From assembly GCF_000150275.1 (NCBI RefSeq), contig NW_002060972.1:4857-68856 (forward strand): 64,000 nucleotides of DNA. The letters run 5' to 3'. The notes beneath the pieces were generated by a model that was not told the DNA's origin, searched no databases, and saw only the letters and a program-made list of their open reading frames with translations. The position numbers and the translations under genes are program-made. This DNA is from Trichoplax adhaerens (lineage: Eukaryota; Placozoa; Uniplacotomia; Trichoplacea; Trichoplacidae). This document shows positions 49,101 through 61,500 of the stretch, in pieces (within the stretch, counting starts at the first letter, position 1; every line of letters starts with the position of its first letter).

Positions 49101-51265
49101 CAACGTTACAGTTTCCTAAAAAACGCAAGGCCTAACATTAAATTTCAATCCTTATATCGTCAGTATGATAACCAAGTAATGATCATGATTACGGTGAGAA
49201 TTAGCTGCATATTATAATTAACCCACATAATTACATCAATAAATCTTTCCTAACAAAATAGGCATGCACGAGACTAAAAGCCAACTAGGCTTTATTAATT
49301 TAAACTCTATTAATAATTTTTTACCATTCTAAATACTGCTAGCAATTTACTGCATATTTTAATATAATTAAAAAAAGTGGCTTGGAATTACAGTATGTTA
49401 ACGTCGTAGTAAAATTAAGCTTCGTCATCTTATGTTAGGAAAGTCGACGACTAATCATCTTGTTCATGAATGCAACAAATGGCGTTATCACTGCTAAACA
49501 CGTGGAAGAGATCAATGAGAGTACTCCAGAAATTGCTTATTTAGCAGATGAAAACTTTGTTCTTTATGATGAATCCAATGAACAAGAATACTCTGACGAC
49601 GAAAGATTCTTCACGGTATGATAACTACTTATGCATCAATATTTATTGATGCCAATTTGAAAACATGGATGATATCTACGCTTATCCCGTTCATGAACGC
49701 CGTCTAATTTTCTTTGGATTAATTACGAATTTTTACGGTCTTTACAACATTTAATAAGCTGTATAATTCCAATACACTTAGCTTAGTCAATCTCGACTAT
49801 ACGACCATAACATTCTAGAAATCAAGATTAGGAGATTTTATCCAATCAGATATTGATTAAAATCGTCTGGATTCTTGACGTGAAAATGTTTACTATGTAT
49901 TTGCAACTCTATTCTTAGCTGCACAACACAAGTAGAATGGACTATTACAGCTCTAAAGATGTTTACGTTTATGCTTCTCCTAGATCTAGAACTGCAATCA
50001 ACATTGCAACATTTTACCATTTTTTTGCTAGTATGAATATTATAATTAGCTACTTATATTTTGACCAGCTGTGTACAATTTAATATAGTACTGCAATTGC
50101 TGAGATATGGGCTCACCCGTAGGCCGTAGCCAATATGTTGCATTTTTATATATTGAAATTTAAAGCCTGCTGAGACTGCAATAAAATCGAATAATCAGAT
50201 TTCTTACGCTTAATTGTAGCATAATATCATGCAAAATATCATAAAACTTCAATCTTTGGACCTGTGAATGCATAATATAGTAGAAGTAATTAGCTAGAAA
50301 AGCATTAACAAAAATTCCGACATCTTCATATAAGTGTGTTGCTATCACTTGTCCAATTTATTGATTTCCTATCAGTTTTGGATAGTAATGTACTCTTTAA
50401 TATGTATCATAATTTAAATTGAAATCGATTTTGTCAAGGGATATGATTTATACTTATGCTTATATCTGTTTCATAGAAATACAGTATGCAAGCTGGCAAT
50501 ATTCAAGCTGTGCAGCGTGTTAAAGCCAAAATATGCGATGAAGAAGAAATGCCGGTTTCTTCTTATTGCAAAATGACCATTTCTGATGACAACAAAGATG
50601 TCCAGTTGACCGATATTCTCTTAGTTGACGATGATGATAAAATCAAGGAACAATTTGGATTAACAGACTGGAGAATTTCTGTAAGTAATGTTGTTCTCTT
50701 GCATTCTGTAGCTCGGGGCAAGGCTCCATCCTATCGATTCGTAACTTCTCTGATTAACATAGACTTACTTTTGTAAATTGAATCTTGCATAGAAAATGGA
50801 AAAATGTTGCCGTGTTTTAGGTGTCTTGATTCGTAAAGGAAATCAAGCTTTGGTATGTTTTTCAACGTTGTTTGCCTGTAGCACTTGAAACATTAAGTGG
50901 CTTTGTATAGGTTTTAAGCTTAAACCAACCCATTCTCAATGACCTTATTCTGTGTTGAAAAGGTATCTCGCAAACCTTGGCAAGGCAGTTATAATCAAGC
51001 TACTTTCTATGCAGGCGATCGAAAAATCTATTGCGAATCAATTCCTTGTCACCTACCTCATTTATGGGATAAAAAGTATACCATTACAACTGAGGGTAAT
51101 GGAATTGAATTCTATGATAATGCAACGTTGCAGCTAAAAAAGAAGTATTCGCCGACTTATTTTTCTAATGAATATATCACTTCTGTTCAAGCAAGTCCTG
51201 ATGGTAAAATAATTACTTTTACACAGCCTCATGGTTGCTTGAATATTATTAAAGCGATCTTTTAA
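40137..51265 (+). CDS. Apaf-1-like protein: CARD, NB-ARC, WD40 (gene A)
   Basis: Apaf-1-type proteins sense apoptotic or danger signals, bind (d)ATP and oligomerise to activate caspases through the CARD. Exons: 40137-40262, 40504-40849, 41236-41463, 41628-41750, 41909-42063, 42243-42667, 43035-43362, 43732-43919, 44024-44093, 44284-44394, 45050-45232, 45532-45708, 45902-46228, 46802-46943, 47032-47171, 47290-47496, 48954-49193, 49439-49615, 50477-50680, 50793-50852, 50963-51265. All join in frame, 1,419 residues (human Apaf-1 is 1,248). CARD spans about 1-150 (LVEYSVIEEDSL, DRGFYIFCNILKEQ). P-loop GPSGTGKT is at 199-206, H-G-V-Y-W-V-K-I-G follows as in Apaf-1, Walker B is FVFDE (284-288), then S-S-P-Q-A-I-A-L-I-G, winged helix and HD2. 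WD-like blades run from about 700 to the end (LWEIKDGM, SVQASPDGK). The usual M/L-H-D motif reads I-N-N and the sensor T-T-R reads S-T-Q. The intron after 42063 has a GC donor (CAG|gctagt). First and last exons are the least certain. Confidence 0.85.
44590..45030. repeat. Degenerate tandem repeats in intron 10 of gene A
   Basis: Repeated blocks of the form ttattctt(c)attgcaatg...atttattgctgttt recur about every 60-90 bp. The same intron of gene B (60050-60540) contains the same kind of repeats. Confidence 0.6.
47690..47799. mobile_element. Small foldback element (MITE-like)
   Basis: ACGGTGGCCGAGAA at 47700-47713 and its exact complement TTCTCGGCCACCGT at 47771-47784 enclose a 57-bp centre. 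The pairing continues outward imperfectly (TTGCACTCTT on the left, ACACTCTGTTGCAA on the right). Its GC content is higher than the surrounding intron, and no coding is present. It is absent from the same intron of gene B as far as visible. Confidence 0.65.
47930..48260 (-). repeat. Dispersed repeat, about 330 bp (copy 2)
   Basis: Reverse-orientation partner of 12181-12505, lying in the intron between 47496 and 48954 of gene A. It reads cacactactagtgacagagt at one end and gacaaattagttgacaaact near the other. A short, weaker match (cactactagt...cgcctcttac) appears at 55239-55285 and may be a third fragment. Confidence 0.8.
48570..48890. repeat. Intronic tandem repeats (about 110 bp period)
   Basis: Blocks agacaacttttaagatttgc and agacaacttttagaattact, each preceded by a crcwttaaatcat-like string and a tcaywttgctygtct string, recur about every 110 bp. 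Similar blocks occur at 63760-64000 in gene B. Confidence 0.6.
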
Positions 51266-51516
51266 AGTCGATGTATTTCTTGCAACGGATTATATAAAGT
51301 AGTGATAATGAAAAAGTGATTGAAAAGATATGAGCATGCAGGAAATATCAATAGATTGATTTTCTATAACTGGTAGATGGTAATATTAGTACGAGCACAG
51401 TTCATTCATGATATTGACTAGGCAGAATATTAGATGCTCTTCTTTATTGTAGGAGCCTATTAATCTGGATAAATGTTTAAAACTCTTAGAGAATTAGAAT
51501 ATTAGGAAAGGTTATT

Positions 51517-51522
51517 AATAAA
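51517..51522 (+). terminator. Poly(A) signal, gene A
   Basis: AATAAA lies about 250 bp after the inferred stop at 51265. Confidence 0.45.
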
Positions 51523-51744
51523 AGGGATATATTTTGGATCAATTTATGGATTGAAGCTTTGAATTAAAATTTGAACGTTTTTCTATAACAACCGAGTTTA
51601 TAATATTATAAAAATGAACAGCGTATTTTTAATACGTGCGAAAATAAAACTTGCCCTTTTATTATGTAGATTACCTTACTGATTTAAATGACAATTACGC
51701 TACAAAGTATCCGTTATTCTAGCTCATAACTGTACTAAAGATAG

Positions 51745-51965
51745 AGACTCGGGCAATAGGTACCTTTGCACCAATTTGCCTTGATAGGTAAACAGGGAAA
51801 CCTTATCGTTATCATCGGCTATTATTATCCATTATTGTCGGTATTTTTGACATCCTCTTATAATAAGACTCAACCGTAGTAAAGCCAGAGAAAGCCAGAT
51901 ATTCAAGCTATAGGTACTGTAGCATCAATTTACTTTGATGGATAGGCAAGGAAATGTTATCTCAG
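51745..51965. repeat. Diverged 57-bp direct repeat
   Basis: Blocks near 51752-51808 and 51907-51961 share ataggtacy, gcaycaattt, cytttgatrg and aggcaagg or acagggaaa segments. No function is apparent. Confidence 0.5.
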
Positions 51966-52483
51966 ATCCAAAGTTATGAATAAAGCCAGAAATAGTCCAC
52001 AAAATAAAGCAATTTCGATTGAATATCATTATTTCTAATTCTGTATATCGCAAAGTCGATGATAGTGGACAGCGATATTATACCTTTGATATAAAAATAA
52101 AGGTACCATTATTCGTTTAACATCAGACCGTCGTTTCTCAGCTATTTCTAAGCGATAATTGTATCTACCCTGATCATGATAAGTCACGATAGAGCTGTAA
52201 GTTAATCGGGACTAGCGCTTAGGTACATATTGATTATCGAATATATAATATAAAATATTGTTCACCATTACAATCAGTCGTAATCGCGATCATCATCTAC
52301 ATTTCATCGCAACGTATAACGTATTCCGTAACTTGTGGTCATCCAGACTGGATACTTCTTCCGTCAGAGCATTGGGCACACGGTAATTGAAGTTTATTTT
52401 TAAAGAGGCGTAAGAAGAATTCAGTAGTAAGCGGATATAGGAGAAATATTCAATTTGATAAAATAGCTTTTTCAATTCGTCTA

Positions 52484-54007
52484 TTGGAATTTTCTGGTAA
52501 ACGCTACTGTACGAGCTCGATGAAGTATACACTCGAAGAAAGAGCTGAGATGGTGCGACTTATGCACAAGTATGAGTCGTATATCTTAGCAAAAAGAGCA
52601 TTCCAGGTCAAGTATCCTGGATTAAATCCGGCAGAGAAAACCTTTAAATACAACGTGAAGAAGTATGCAATGACCCAATCATGTCATCGAAAAAAGCATA
52701 AGAAGAGACCGAACTTGGTAGGACAACGAACACCAGTTATTCAGGCCATTATTGCAAACAATCCACGTAAATCAATAAGAGAAATAGCACGGGAAACTGG
52801 TATTCCAAGAAGTTGTGTGCATCACATTTTAAAATTAAAACCATATAGAAAAGTCCATCGTCATGAATTGTACGATAAAGACTACAAGAAACGTAAGAAT
52901 GCATGTGATGCATTTCTCGAATCCATTCGACTTCAGAATAATTGGATGTATAATATCATATTTACTGATGAGGCAACGTTCTACACCAACGGCACTGTGT
53001 GCTCACAAAATAACAGTTGGTGGAGCAAAGATAAACCAAACCATTTTTCTATCAAGTCGAAACAAGCTAAGAAAGTTACAGTCTGGTGTGCCATTTATAC
53101 GAATGGCATCATTGGGCCATATTATTTTTATGAACCTGTTTGCGGTGTAAACTATCTTACCATGTTGCAGCAATATGCGATACCTAAGATTAAGCAATTA
53201 GGCCTTCTTGATACCTGCCTATTTCAGCAAGATGGCTCTCCAGCCCATTATACTCGAAATGTCATCGATTTCCTTCACACTACCTTCAAAGGTAGGTGGA
53301 TCGGTAAATTGAATATTGCACCGATCACTTGGCCGGCACGTTCGCCGGACCTTACCCCACTTGATTACTTTCTGTGGGGATACTTAAAACAACGTGTCTA
53401 TCAACATAATTGTCGTCAGGATATTCCCATTCTTGAAAAAGTTATTGAAATGGAATTAGGCACAGTCACGCAGCAAATACTACATAATGTATATGAACGT
53501 AACCGCATGCGAAGTCGGTCATTTTGCAAACTGCCCAGTTTACAAAATATCTGTCCGTATTGTCATTTTGCAAAATGCCCGGGCAGTTTGCAAAATGTCC
53601 GTCCGTATTGTCATTTTGCAAAATGCCCGGGCAGTTTGCAAAATGACCGACTTCGCATACGGTCACGTTCATATACAATGCATTCCTTAAAAGAATACGG
53701 AAATGTGTTTCAGCTGGCGGAGGTCGCATTGAGTTATAAATTGGATGTTATGATTGATCTATTTCATTTGATGTTCCTTTTTCGCTTTCAGTGCTTATCG
53801 GAATGTATTTTAACTTGTGTTATCATGTTCTTGAATACAAAAAATAAATTGCCGACTATGTCCTACCATACTTATAATTTTGAAATATTTCTCAGCTTGC
53901 CTTCAATAAATAGACTTCATTTGCGAAGTAATGTTTACGATAAATTACAAATATGTCAATGTATGCGATCATGTTTGTTTTTGCGTTGGCTTAACACTTT
54001 TGAGTAG
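52484..54007 (+). mobile_element. Tc1/mariner-superfamily transposase gene, disrupted
   Basis: A 507-codon frame opens with a helix-turn-helix region (Y-T-L-E-E-R-A-E-M-V near 15-24, S-I-R-E-I-A-R-E-T-G-I-P near 97-108) and then a DDD catalytic core: D162 in F-T-D-E-A-T-F, D250 in Q-Q-D-G-S-P-A-H-Y, and D294 in SPDLTPLDYFLWGYL. Counted by hand, 43 residues separate the last two Asp, more than the 34 of classic mariner. The likely true start is the second Met (52520). The native C terminus has been split by a 188-bp foldback insertion at 53489. Beyond it, in another frame, codons resembling the usual end (K-R-I-R-K-C-V...G-G-G) lead to TAA at 53737-53739. The frame to 54007 is therefore partly non-native. 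Terminal inverted repeats were not found. It sits between the two Apaf-1-like genes. Confidence 0.85.
53489..53676. mobile_element. 188-bp foldback MITE inserted in the transposase gene
   Basis: The ends are inverted repeats of about 48 bp with two mismatches, starting GTATATGAACGTAACCGCAT on the left and ending in its near-complement on the right. The direct repeat AAT (53486-53488 and 53677-53679) is the probable target-site duplication. The centre holds two copies of a roughly 51-bp unit containing CATTTTGCAAAATGCCCGGG, itself palindromic. Removing it would restore the frame between the transposase core and its C-terminal codons, which strongly supports an insertion at exactly these ends. 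Confidence 0.85.
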
Positions 54008-54664
54008 TAATTCTATTTCTGTGAACTCTGTCTGCTATGGCGATACCATTACTGTATATTTGCAATGTTATTTAATGTTATCGTTCATGTAATTTCGGTA
54101 GCAAGATCATGTACTTCGTTATTACATATTGATACATTAAAGGTTAACAAACTATTATTTTCAAATTGAACTACGCCAAAAACTTCTTTCAAGCGAAAAG
54201 TATTGCCTTGATGTAAACAGGAGGTTCTTTTGAACCATAAGGCTTACAGCACATAAGGTACCGGTAGTTTCCATCCTATTTTATAAAGTAGTGTCATATT
54301 GATCTTTATGAATCTTGCAACCTTCCACCAAATTTACACGAAGAGCATTCTGCTCGTTAGATATTTCATTTTCAGATTACTATTTAAATTGTATGAGTAA
54401 TAGGAAACTTTTCGTCCTATAAAAGTGAGACGAATACTACCAGGTGAAATCATATACGTCTACTGTAGCTGAGATTACTACCATTTATTTATTTTAGGTT
54501 CTATTTATTTATTTTGCCTTTTAATTCTGCAGTAGTGACACTAGTTGCTGTTGCAGCCAGGTAAATACGATGCGAGTATATCTCAAGCGACTCTATTTGC
54601 TGTATTAAGTCTTAAGGGTTTTACCGTATTTGCTATTAAAGACTGAGATAGCCTTAATTTCTCG
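54008..54664. other. Spacer after the transposase
   Basis: No gene was recognised. It is probably decayed sequence of the Apaf-1-like duplicated unit. Confidence 0.4.
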
Positions 54665-54830
54665 ATGGATTCTTCTTTTAAGCTACACAACAGCTTATGT
54701 TAAAAGGCCTCTAAAGATTCGAGCATAATGTTTATTAAGCTCAAAATTGTTAATAATGTAATGGACCAATTATAGCGGAAATGATGCGAAACAGTGATGA
54801 ATTACAATTGTACGTTATCGTTATTTCATC
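54665..54830 (+). pseudogene. Decayed Apaf-1-like exon remnant between genes A and B
   Basis: ttcttcttttaagctacacaa...aaaattgttaataatgtaatgg...atagcggaaatgatgcgaaaca resembles exon 47032-47171 of gene A and 62822-62961 of gene B, including the upstream acceptor. Deletions and stops are present. It indicates that a further partial copy once lay between the two genes. Confidence 0.65.
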
Positions 54831-55543
54831 AAAATAATACCTGTAAACTGCAGAAAACAGTAATGCTCATAGCTTTAATTATAAATTCTGAAAGTTATGA
54901 GTGCTGCTATCTTCTGTAAATTATTTAACAATGACTCAGTAGGATAGATCGACGGAATTTTGTATGTAGTCCATAAATAAATTAATATCTCTAGCGCTAC
55001 TTTGAAATAGTGAACCAATAATTAGTCTCTCAGTTTGGCGGTTAAAATAGTTTATTGCTTAAATAATACTTTTGAGTACTAAAGGAGTAAAACTTAGAGC
55101 AGGTAACTAGCTCTGTACGTACGCTTTTAAAAGAGTCAGCCTTAATATGCTTCTTTGCTGCATATTGACAAACAAGCATTCATCTCTAAAACTATCCACC
55201 AATGGTACACCACTATTTTTAAGGTCTAAATATAATCCTTGACACTACTAGTCCACTTAGGACTAGCACCGCCTCTTACATACTGTACAATAAAATTACC
55301 GTAGGTCTTACTATGAAATCTATTTTATTACCGATCTAAAATCAATATTGAGAGATATGCTAACTACGGTAGCGAACCAACGCCCATCAGAAACATCCAA
55401 ATCAGTGAGAGTTTCAATGTTCTCGTGGTAACAAAGTAAATAAAGCATAATAAATTCTTGATGATAGATTAACTTACTAAATCAGGTAGGATTGGTTCAT
55501 TTTATTATCATCTTTATTGAGTGATGAAAGTAGAAAAAAGAGA

Positions 55544-58500
55544 ATGATTATCCAACAGTCCCATTCAATTATAAAGCAATTAGTAGCTGATGAAAGAACC
55601 GCCACCGATCATGTGGTCCGGGAAGAATTTAGAGATATAAAGAGGAAAGTACGAGATTGGAAGGTATAAATAGAACATGTGGTAATTTACAGCTTTCTAA
55701 AGCCCTCTAGCTGGCAAGAAAGTTAAAAGATCTTGCCTTTTGCGACCTGTTTTTACTGTCATCAACAAATAGGCGAAATGGAGGTATTACATTTTACAGG
55801 ATTCCACCCTAGCAATAATCGTTCTACGGTAATGCACCCCTATTCCGTATTCATTGTAATGAAAGATAGAATTGGATAGAATTGATGACAATCATATTAT
55901 AACAGGGCAATGCCCCTAGGCTTTCACGAATACGTTGCAGTCCAGCAATTTCCAAGTTGATGAAAGCCAACGAATTGAAGATTTGCCAAAACATCCCAGT
56001 ATCAGTCATGCGTCAAAAATTAGTGGAATATTCAGTTATCGAGGAAGATAATCTACAACATACCAATGAAGACGATGATAATAGTAACGAAATTGCGAAA
56101 TTAATATGGAAGAAATTACGAGATGGCGGCGATCGAGGCTTCTATATTTTTTGCAACATATTAAAGGAGCAATCCGATGAGCAACTTCGATTACTTGGGT
56201 TGCAACTCAGCAATGATGCAAAGAAAATCACGGCTCTTTCAGATGATGGTATTTTATAGCATAGAGTTACATTTTTAACGTTTAATAGATAAACGTTTCT
56301 GTAGTGAAGTTTGCTCGATATGATTTTCGTACCCAATCGTTTCCTTAATGTATTTTGCCTCATATCTTAACATAAGTTTTGTTGGATTCTTTTGGCAAGG
56401 TCATACCGTCTGCATATGACACTGTGAGAACTCAGCGGAATTTCAGACGCTAAATTCATTTCATTCCAAAATTAATAAAAATAACATATAGTCATACCGT
56501 ATGAGTGACTTGTTAAAATGCTTTAGGATAGTCGACTTTTTACATCTGTCACGGATAACGATCAGACATCTTTGCTCAATATCAGACTAGAACAGTATTT
56601 ATACTAAATGATCGCATTATTCGCATACAGACCTCCTACGAAATGTTCCTCCATTACCACAAATTCATTTTATTGTACGAAACGATTTTGTTAATCAAAC
56701 TGCAAATGCAATCATGAAAATTCATGCAAGAGGTGGTAGATTGCTCGTTTATGGTCCATCTGGTACCGGTAAAACTGTTGCCGTGAGTAATTGTTTACAA
56801 TACGTTATTAGACAGAAACAGCAATTTCTACCTCATGGCGTCTATTGGATTACGATCGGTAGGTTTAAATTGCATTAATTTGACCGAGAAATATTATTAT
56901 TTTCATTTCAATGCATTGCATCAGGCATATTATGAAAGGGAAATTGAGTAAATATATATCTATGACTCAGTTTCCGAAATTAAATTTAACACTCTTAAAT
57001 TATGATCTCTTTGAATTACTTAGGTAAGGTAGATAAGCAAAAGTTGTTTGAAATACTAAGCAATTTGATGATCAAGCTGGAAATGAGACCGCAGACTTTT
57101 CCGAGCTTGAAGCAACTCAATCAAGCAATTTCTAATCACTTAGAGGGTAAATAATATAATTTAGTTATACTTTCTTACAATGATTATAGTACTGCCAACG
57201 AGAATGATCATTCTACTTCCTTAAATCGATCAAGCAATAAGTTTCACAAGTCGTTTAAGATACAGAGATTATAATTCTGCTTTAAAAATAATTTGTAATA
57301 TTATTTAATTCCATAGCGCTGTCAGATTTATCCTTTACGTTATTCATCTTTGATGAAGTGGAAGAGCCATCTTATATGGATTATTTGACATTCGCTAAAA
57401 ATAGTGTCGTTATTTCTACACAGTCTAGTCAAGCTGTGATTGAAAAATTCGATTACAATATCCAATCTCAGGTAAGTTTCCGATTAAATATATTTACAAG
57501 TATAGCCTTAGTAATTATGTTTAGGTATTGCAAAAGTATTTAAAGCAGTAATGGGTAATGGAATAACCTAAATTATTAAATCTTTGCTGCATTACAGCAC
57601 AGTAGTTATCTAGTTCATGTAACTAAAATTGAATAAACTTACAAGTATATCCTCAGTAACTCAGTTTAAGTGTTGCAAAAGTATTTAAATTAGTAATGGA
57701 ATAGCCTAAAGTAGTAAATCTCCCTAGTATTAGAATAGTTATCTAGTTCACGTAACTAAACTTATGTGAGTAATAATTTTCTTCTAATAGGAAAGCTTTA
57801 CTCAACAAGAGGCTTTGCAAATTATAGCATCATTTCAAGAAAATGCCAAGACGCAATCATGGGTCAATGATGACATCGTTAAGCAAGTAGTAGGAAAGTA
57901 TCGATCAAGTCCGCAAGCAATTGCCTTAGTAGGTGGAGCTCAACTAAAATCCTTGGACGAATGGAAAGAAGTTCAAGCTTTACCGGAAGCAAAGCGGACT
58001 ACGAAGCAGTCAGAAAACACATTCACATTATTCACTCATATCATGAATAAACTACCAGAACGAACACGAAAACTATTTACACTACTAGGTGCATGCTTTA
58101 GAGTTAAAATTCCCGTTGCCGTTATCACTATATTGTGGAACTTACCGGCTGATCAAGTCTCAGTAATACTGCAAGATTTACATCGACGATCATTACTATC
58201 TTATGCTAGTGAAAACGATTGCAGGTAATAGTAAAAGGAGCTAATAAACTTGAAGTAGCAATAGAATTTTATATTGAAATTGTGAGATTAGAATTAATTT
58301 AAAAAAAAGGAATTTTAAAGTTATGACTTTCGTTCCACTTGAATCTAACTCATTAAGTATTTGTTACAGAATGATTGCAGTAGTAGCATATCAAACAGAT
58401 ACCGGTACGAGCATATTACTAATTGAATCCCGCACTAAAAACTTGTAGGCCTTATTGCCAAATCAATAACTTAATCATGGACTACTTGCAGTTACCTTCC

Positions 58501-61500
58501 AATGCACAATATGTTCAATCGGATTACATGAAAAATTTACATCTCAATCTGATTAATCAATATCAATTGCATTGCGATGAAAATTGGATACTAAAAGAAG
58601 ACGATGGCTACTTTTATCGCTACTTCATGAATCATCTGATGGCAGCTGAAAAAGACGATATTATTCAGCAAATCTTATCAAACAGTGAATGGATCAACAA
58701 TCAGTTAAAACTACTCAAACAACCTTCATTCTTATATGCTAATATGGAACAGATTCAGGACTATTTGCAAAGAAAGGTATATTAAATTACGTAGAATAAA
58801 TTCTTCTGTTGAATAGTTCTTTCGTGGAAGTCAATGCATTCTTCAAATTTCAGAATTGTACTTTAACATCCTTGTAGAAGAAGAGCCTAAATAATTCTTT
58901 AAAAAGTCGTAAATTTAGTGTATTTTGGATTCAAATATGATATCTTCCAAATAAATGGGATAAATATGAATAGAAAGTTCTCCTTTTGAATAATTTTTGT
59001 ATAATATATATATGTATATCGATACATTTTATGCAATCTTTAGAAACGTTCCTCTAACACATATAAGCGGATTAGGCTTATACTGGTAATGATTTAAAAT
59101 ACAGCTTATCCAGGCTATTTTAGATCAACAAGACAGTCTTTTAGGCAATAATCCATAGCCATGATATAATGGAATAAAGATTAAATTTCTTCATATAGGA
59201 TTTAGATTCGACTTCAAAGCCATTAGAATTCTTGAAAAGATTTGAAAAATTTCTACCGAAAAGTGATCCAGATCTACTGCAGTTAATTTTAGATTTTGCA
59301 CCTAGCGACAGTCCTCTGCGTCAGCAAGCATATAAAAGTGCTCGTCGATTAAGCAAAGAAGGGAAAGGGATTTACCTGAAATTGAGGTTGCAATAAATCA
59401 TACTTTGCCTATATATTATTAAGAAAAGACTGATTTAAAATGAAGTCTTTACTAATCTGTAGATTAATGTGTATCTAACTATTATAATTAGCTACTCCGA
59501 AAACAGAAGTCCTGAAAATTTCTACGACATACAGAATTTGCCTGAGGAAGAAGAACCAAATGTAAATAGATCAAGTTAATGCTACCTAAGTTTACTTTAT
59601 CTCGTCATTATCGTATATTACCGTTAACTTACTGGAGATAAAACTGTAATACGAATAATCATTCTTGCACCGATCATTGCTAATTTTAAAGCAAATTAAA
59701 AATAAGACAAGTTAATTTAGGAGTATTATATTGTTAATATTTTTACAGTTACGGAATTTAGTTATCGAAAGAGGTAATCCATACACCTTGTTTGAAGGCA
59801 AAATTTATCGTTATGCGGAAAGCTTCGATCATAAAATGAAAGCGCGTGGATATGGCCCAGTGAGTAATTCATTATTGCCTTGGCACTTGGCAATACTTTA
59901 TTTATGCATTTTCATAATAAGTCGAAGAAGAGTTGTCATACATTTGTGGTATTGTTTGGAATTATTCGAAAATAGATGGAACAGAAATGTTTTAAATTGA
60001 GTAGTCCATGTTATCGCATTTAAGTAAATGAGAAGGGCTATTTTTTGCAGAGCACTTATTCTTCTTTACAAAGAAATAGTCTTTGCAGTATTTACTTACT
60101 AGTAATACAGTAAGAACATGCATCACCTAGCTATCATTTATTGCTATGTATTTATTCTCCATTGCAATGAAAACATTCATTGCTGTTTCCTGATGTAATA
60201 CTACAGAGTTTATTAGTAACTTTAAGTACATAGTATTTATTCTCCATTTGCAACGAAAATATTCTTTTCTATTTACTTGAGCAATACCAGTATCATATGA
60301 TTTGTTAGCACCATTTTTTGTAAATTACTTATTCTTCATTGAAACCGAAATATTTATTGCTGTTTATTTGTGCAGTATTACAAGCTTTATTAGTGACATT
60401 TTCTGAAGCAATTTATTCTCATTTACATCAAAGAGAGAAATGGCTATTTATATAGACGATATTACAATGTTTTATTAGCAACTTGTCCAGAAAATCTATC
60501 GTTGAACAAACATTGCCTGTGAGGATTCATTCTCTTTTACAGCTATGCTCTGATACCTTTTAATCTATTAATTAGTTTCGTGGCATGAACATGTATCGAT
60601 TTAGTTGGGAAATTGTTTCGGTTGAAGAAGGTTTGCAATTGCTATTTATTCTGGAAAATGGTGAAAAAGCAACACACTTAGAGGCTTGTAGCGTCCAATT
60701 TCTTGAGAGAAGTAACACATCGTTTGTTACTATTTCAGAAGAAAAGCATCAATTGCACGTAAGAAAATAAATTTGTCTACCATCTGTATTAAATTGGTAG
60801 TTTGTATTAATTATTGCACGCTATAAGTCGCAAAGAAAAGCATTAAACAAGCCGCTATAACGATACTAATCAATTACTTGCTACATCATTTATATTCATG
60901 GCTCAATTATTTATATATATGATATTCTATACTGTACGTATACAGCAAGTATTACAACCTACGTTAAGTAGCACTTATACATGTGATTTCTCTAATAATA
61001 GTCTAGCCAAAAATATTCAAGTTTCATTTTTAAATCAGAGTTGCTTATGTAGATGCGCTGATATTATTCTGAACTTAGCTTTAGCTATAGCAAGTAGAAA
61101 TAGAATAATTTCTTGTTTTAGTTCCGAAATTATCATTTATTTTACGCTGAATTTTGACAACTCTAAGTCATATAAGAGCATTATTACTACATCCAATGAT
61201 TCTAAACATTCAAAAATAGAATTTTATTCATTTCTTAAGACTGCTGACCTTGACTTACCGATATTTTCTCATCTCATTTACGATAGCTATGGGAAATAAA
61301 AGATGGAATGATTCATTGCATAAGAAGTTCTACTCCTACAGAATTTTACATTAACAACTTTTCCTTTGTACCCGACACGACTAATATACTTGTGGCGATA
61401 GAAAGATATCAAAGATGGAATATGTATATGCCCAAAGACTTGATCAACGAATGCTATATTGAGGTGAGTTATCCAATACCAATTATAGTGTACATAAGGT

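Noticed and set aside
53466-53729. 87-codon minus-strand frame with repeated H-F-A-N-C-P-G-I-L-Q-N
   Set aside because: It is a product of the internal palindromic units of the foldback MITE.
60898-61299. 133-codon plus-strand frame
   Set aside because: It lies in an intron of gene B and runs across the acceptor of the 61287 exon in another frame; the gene A intron does not conserve it.
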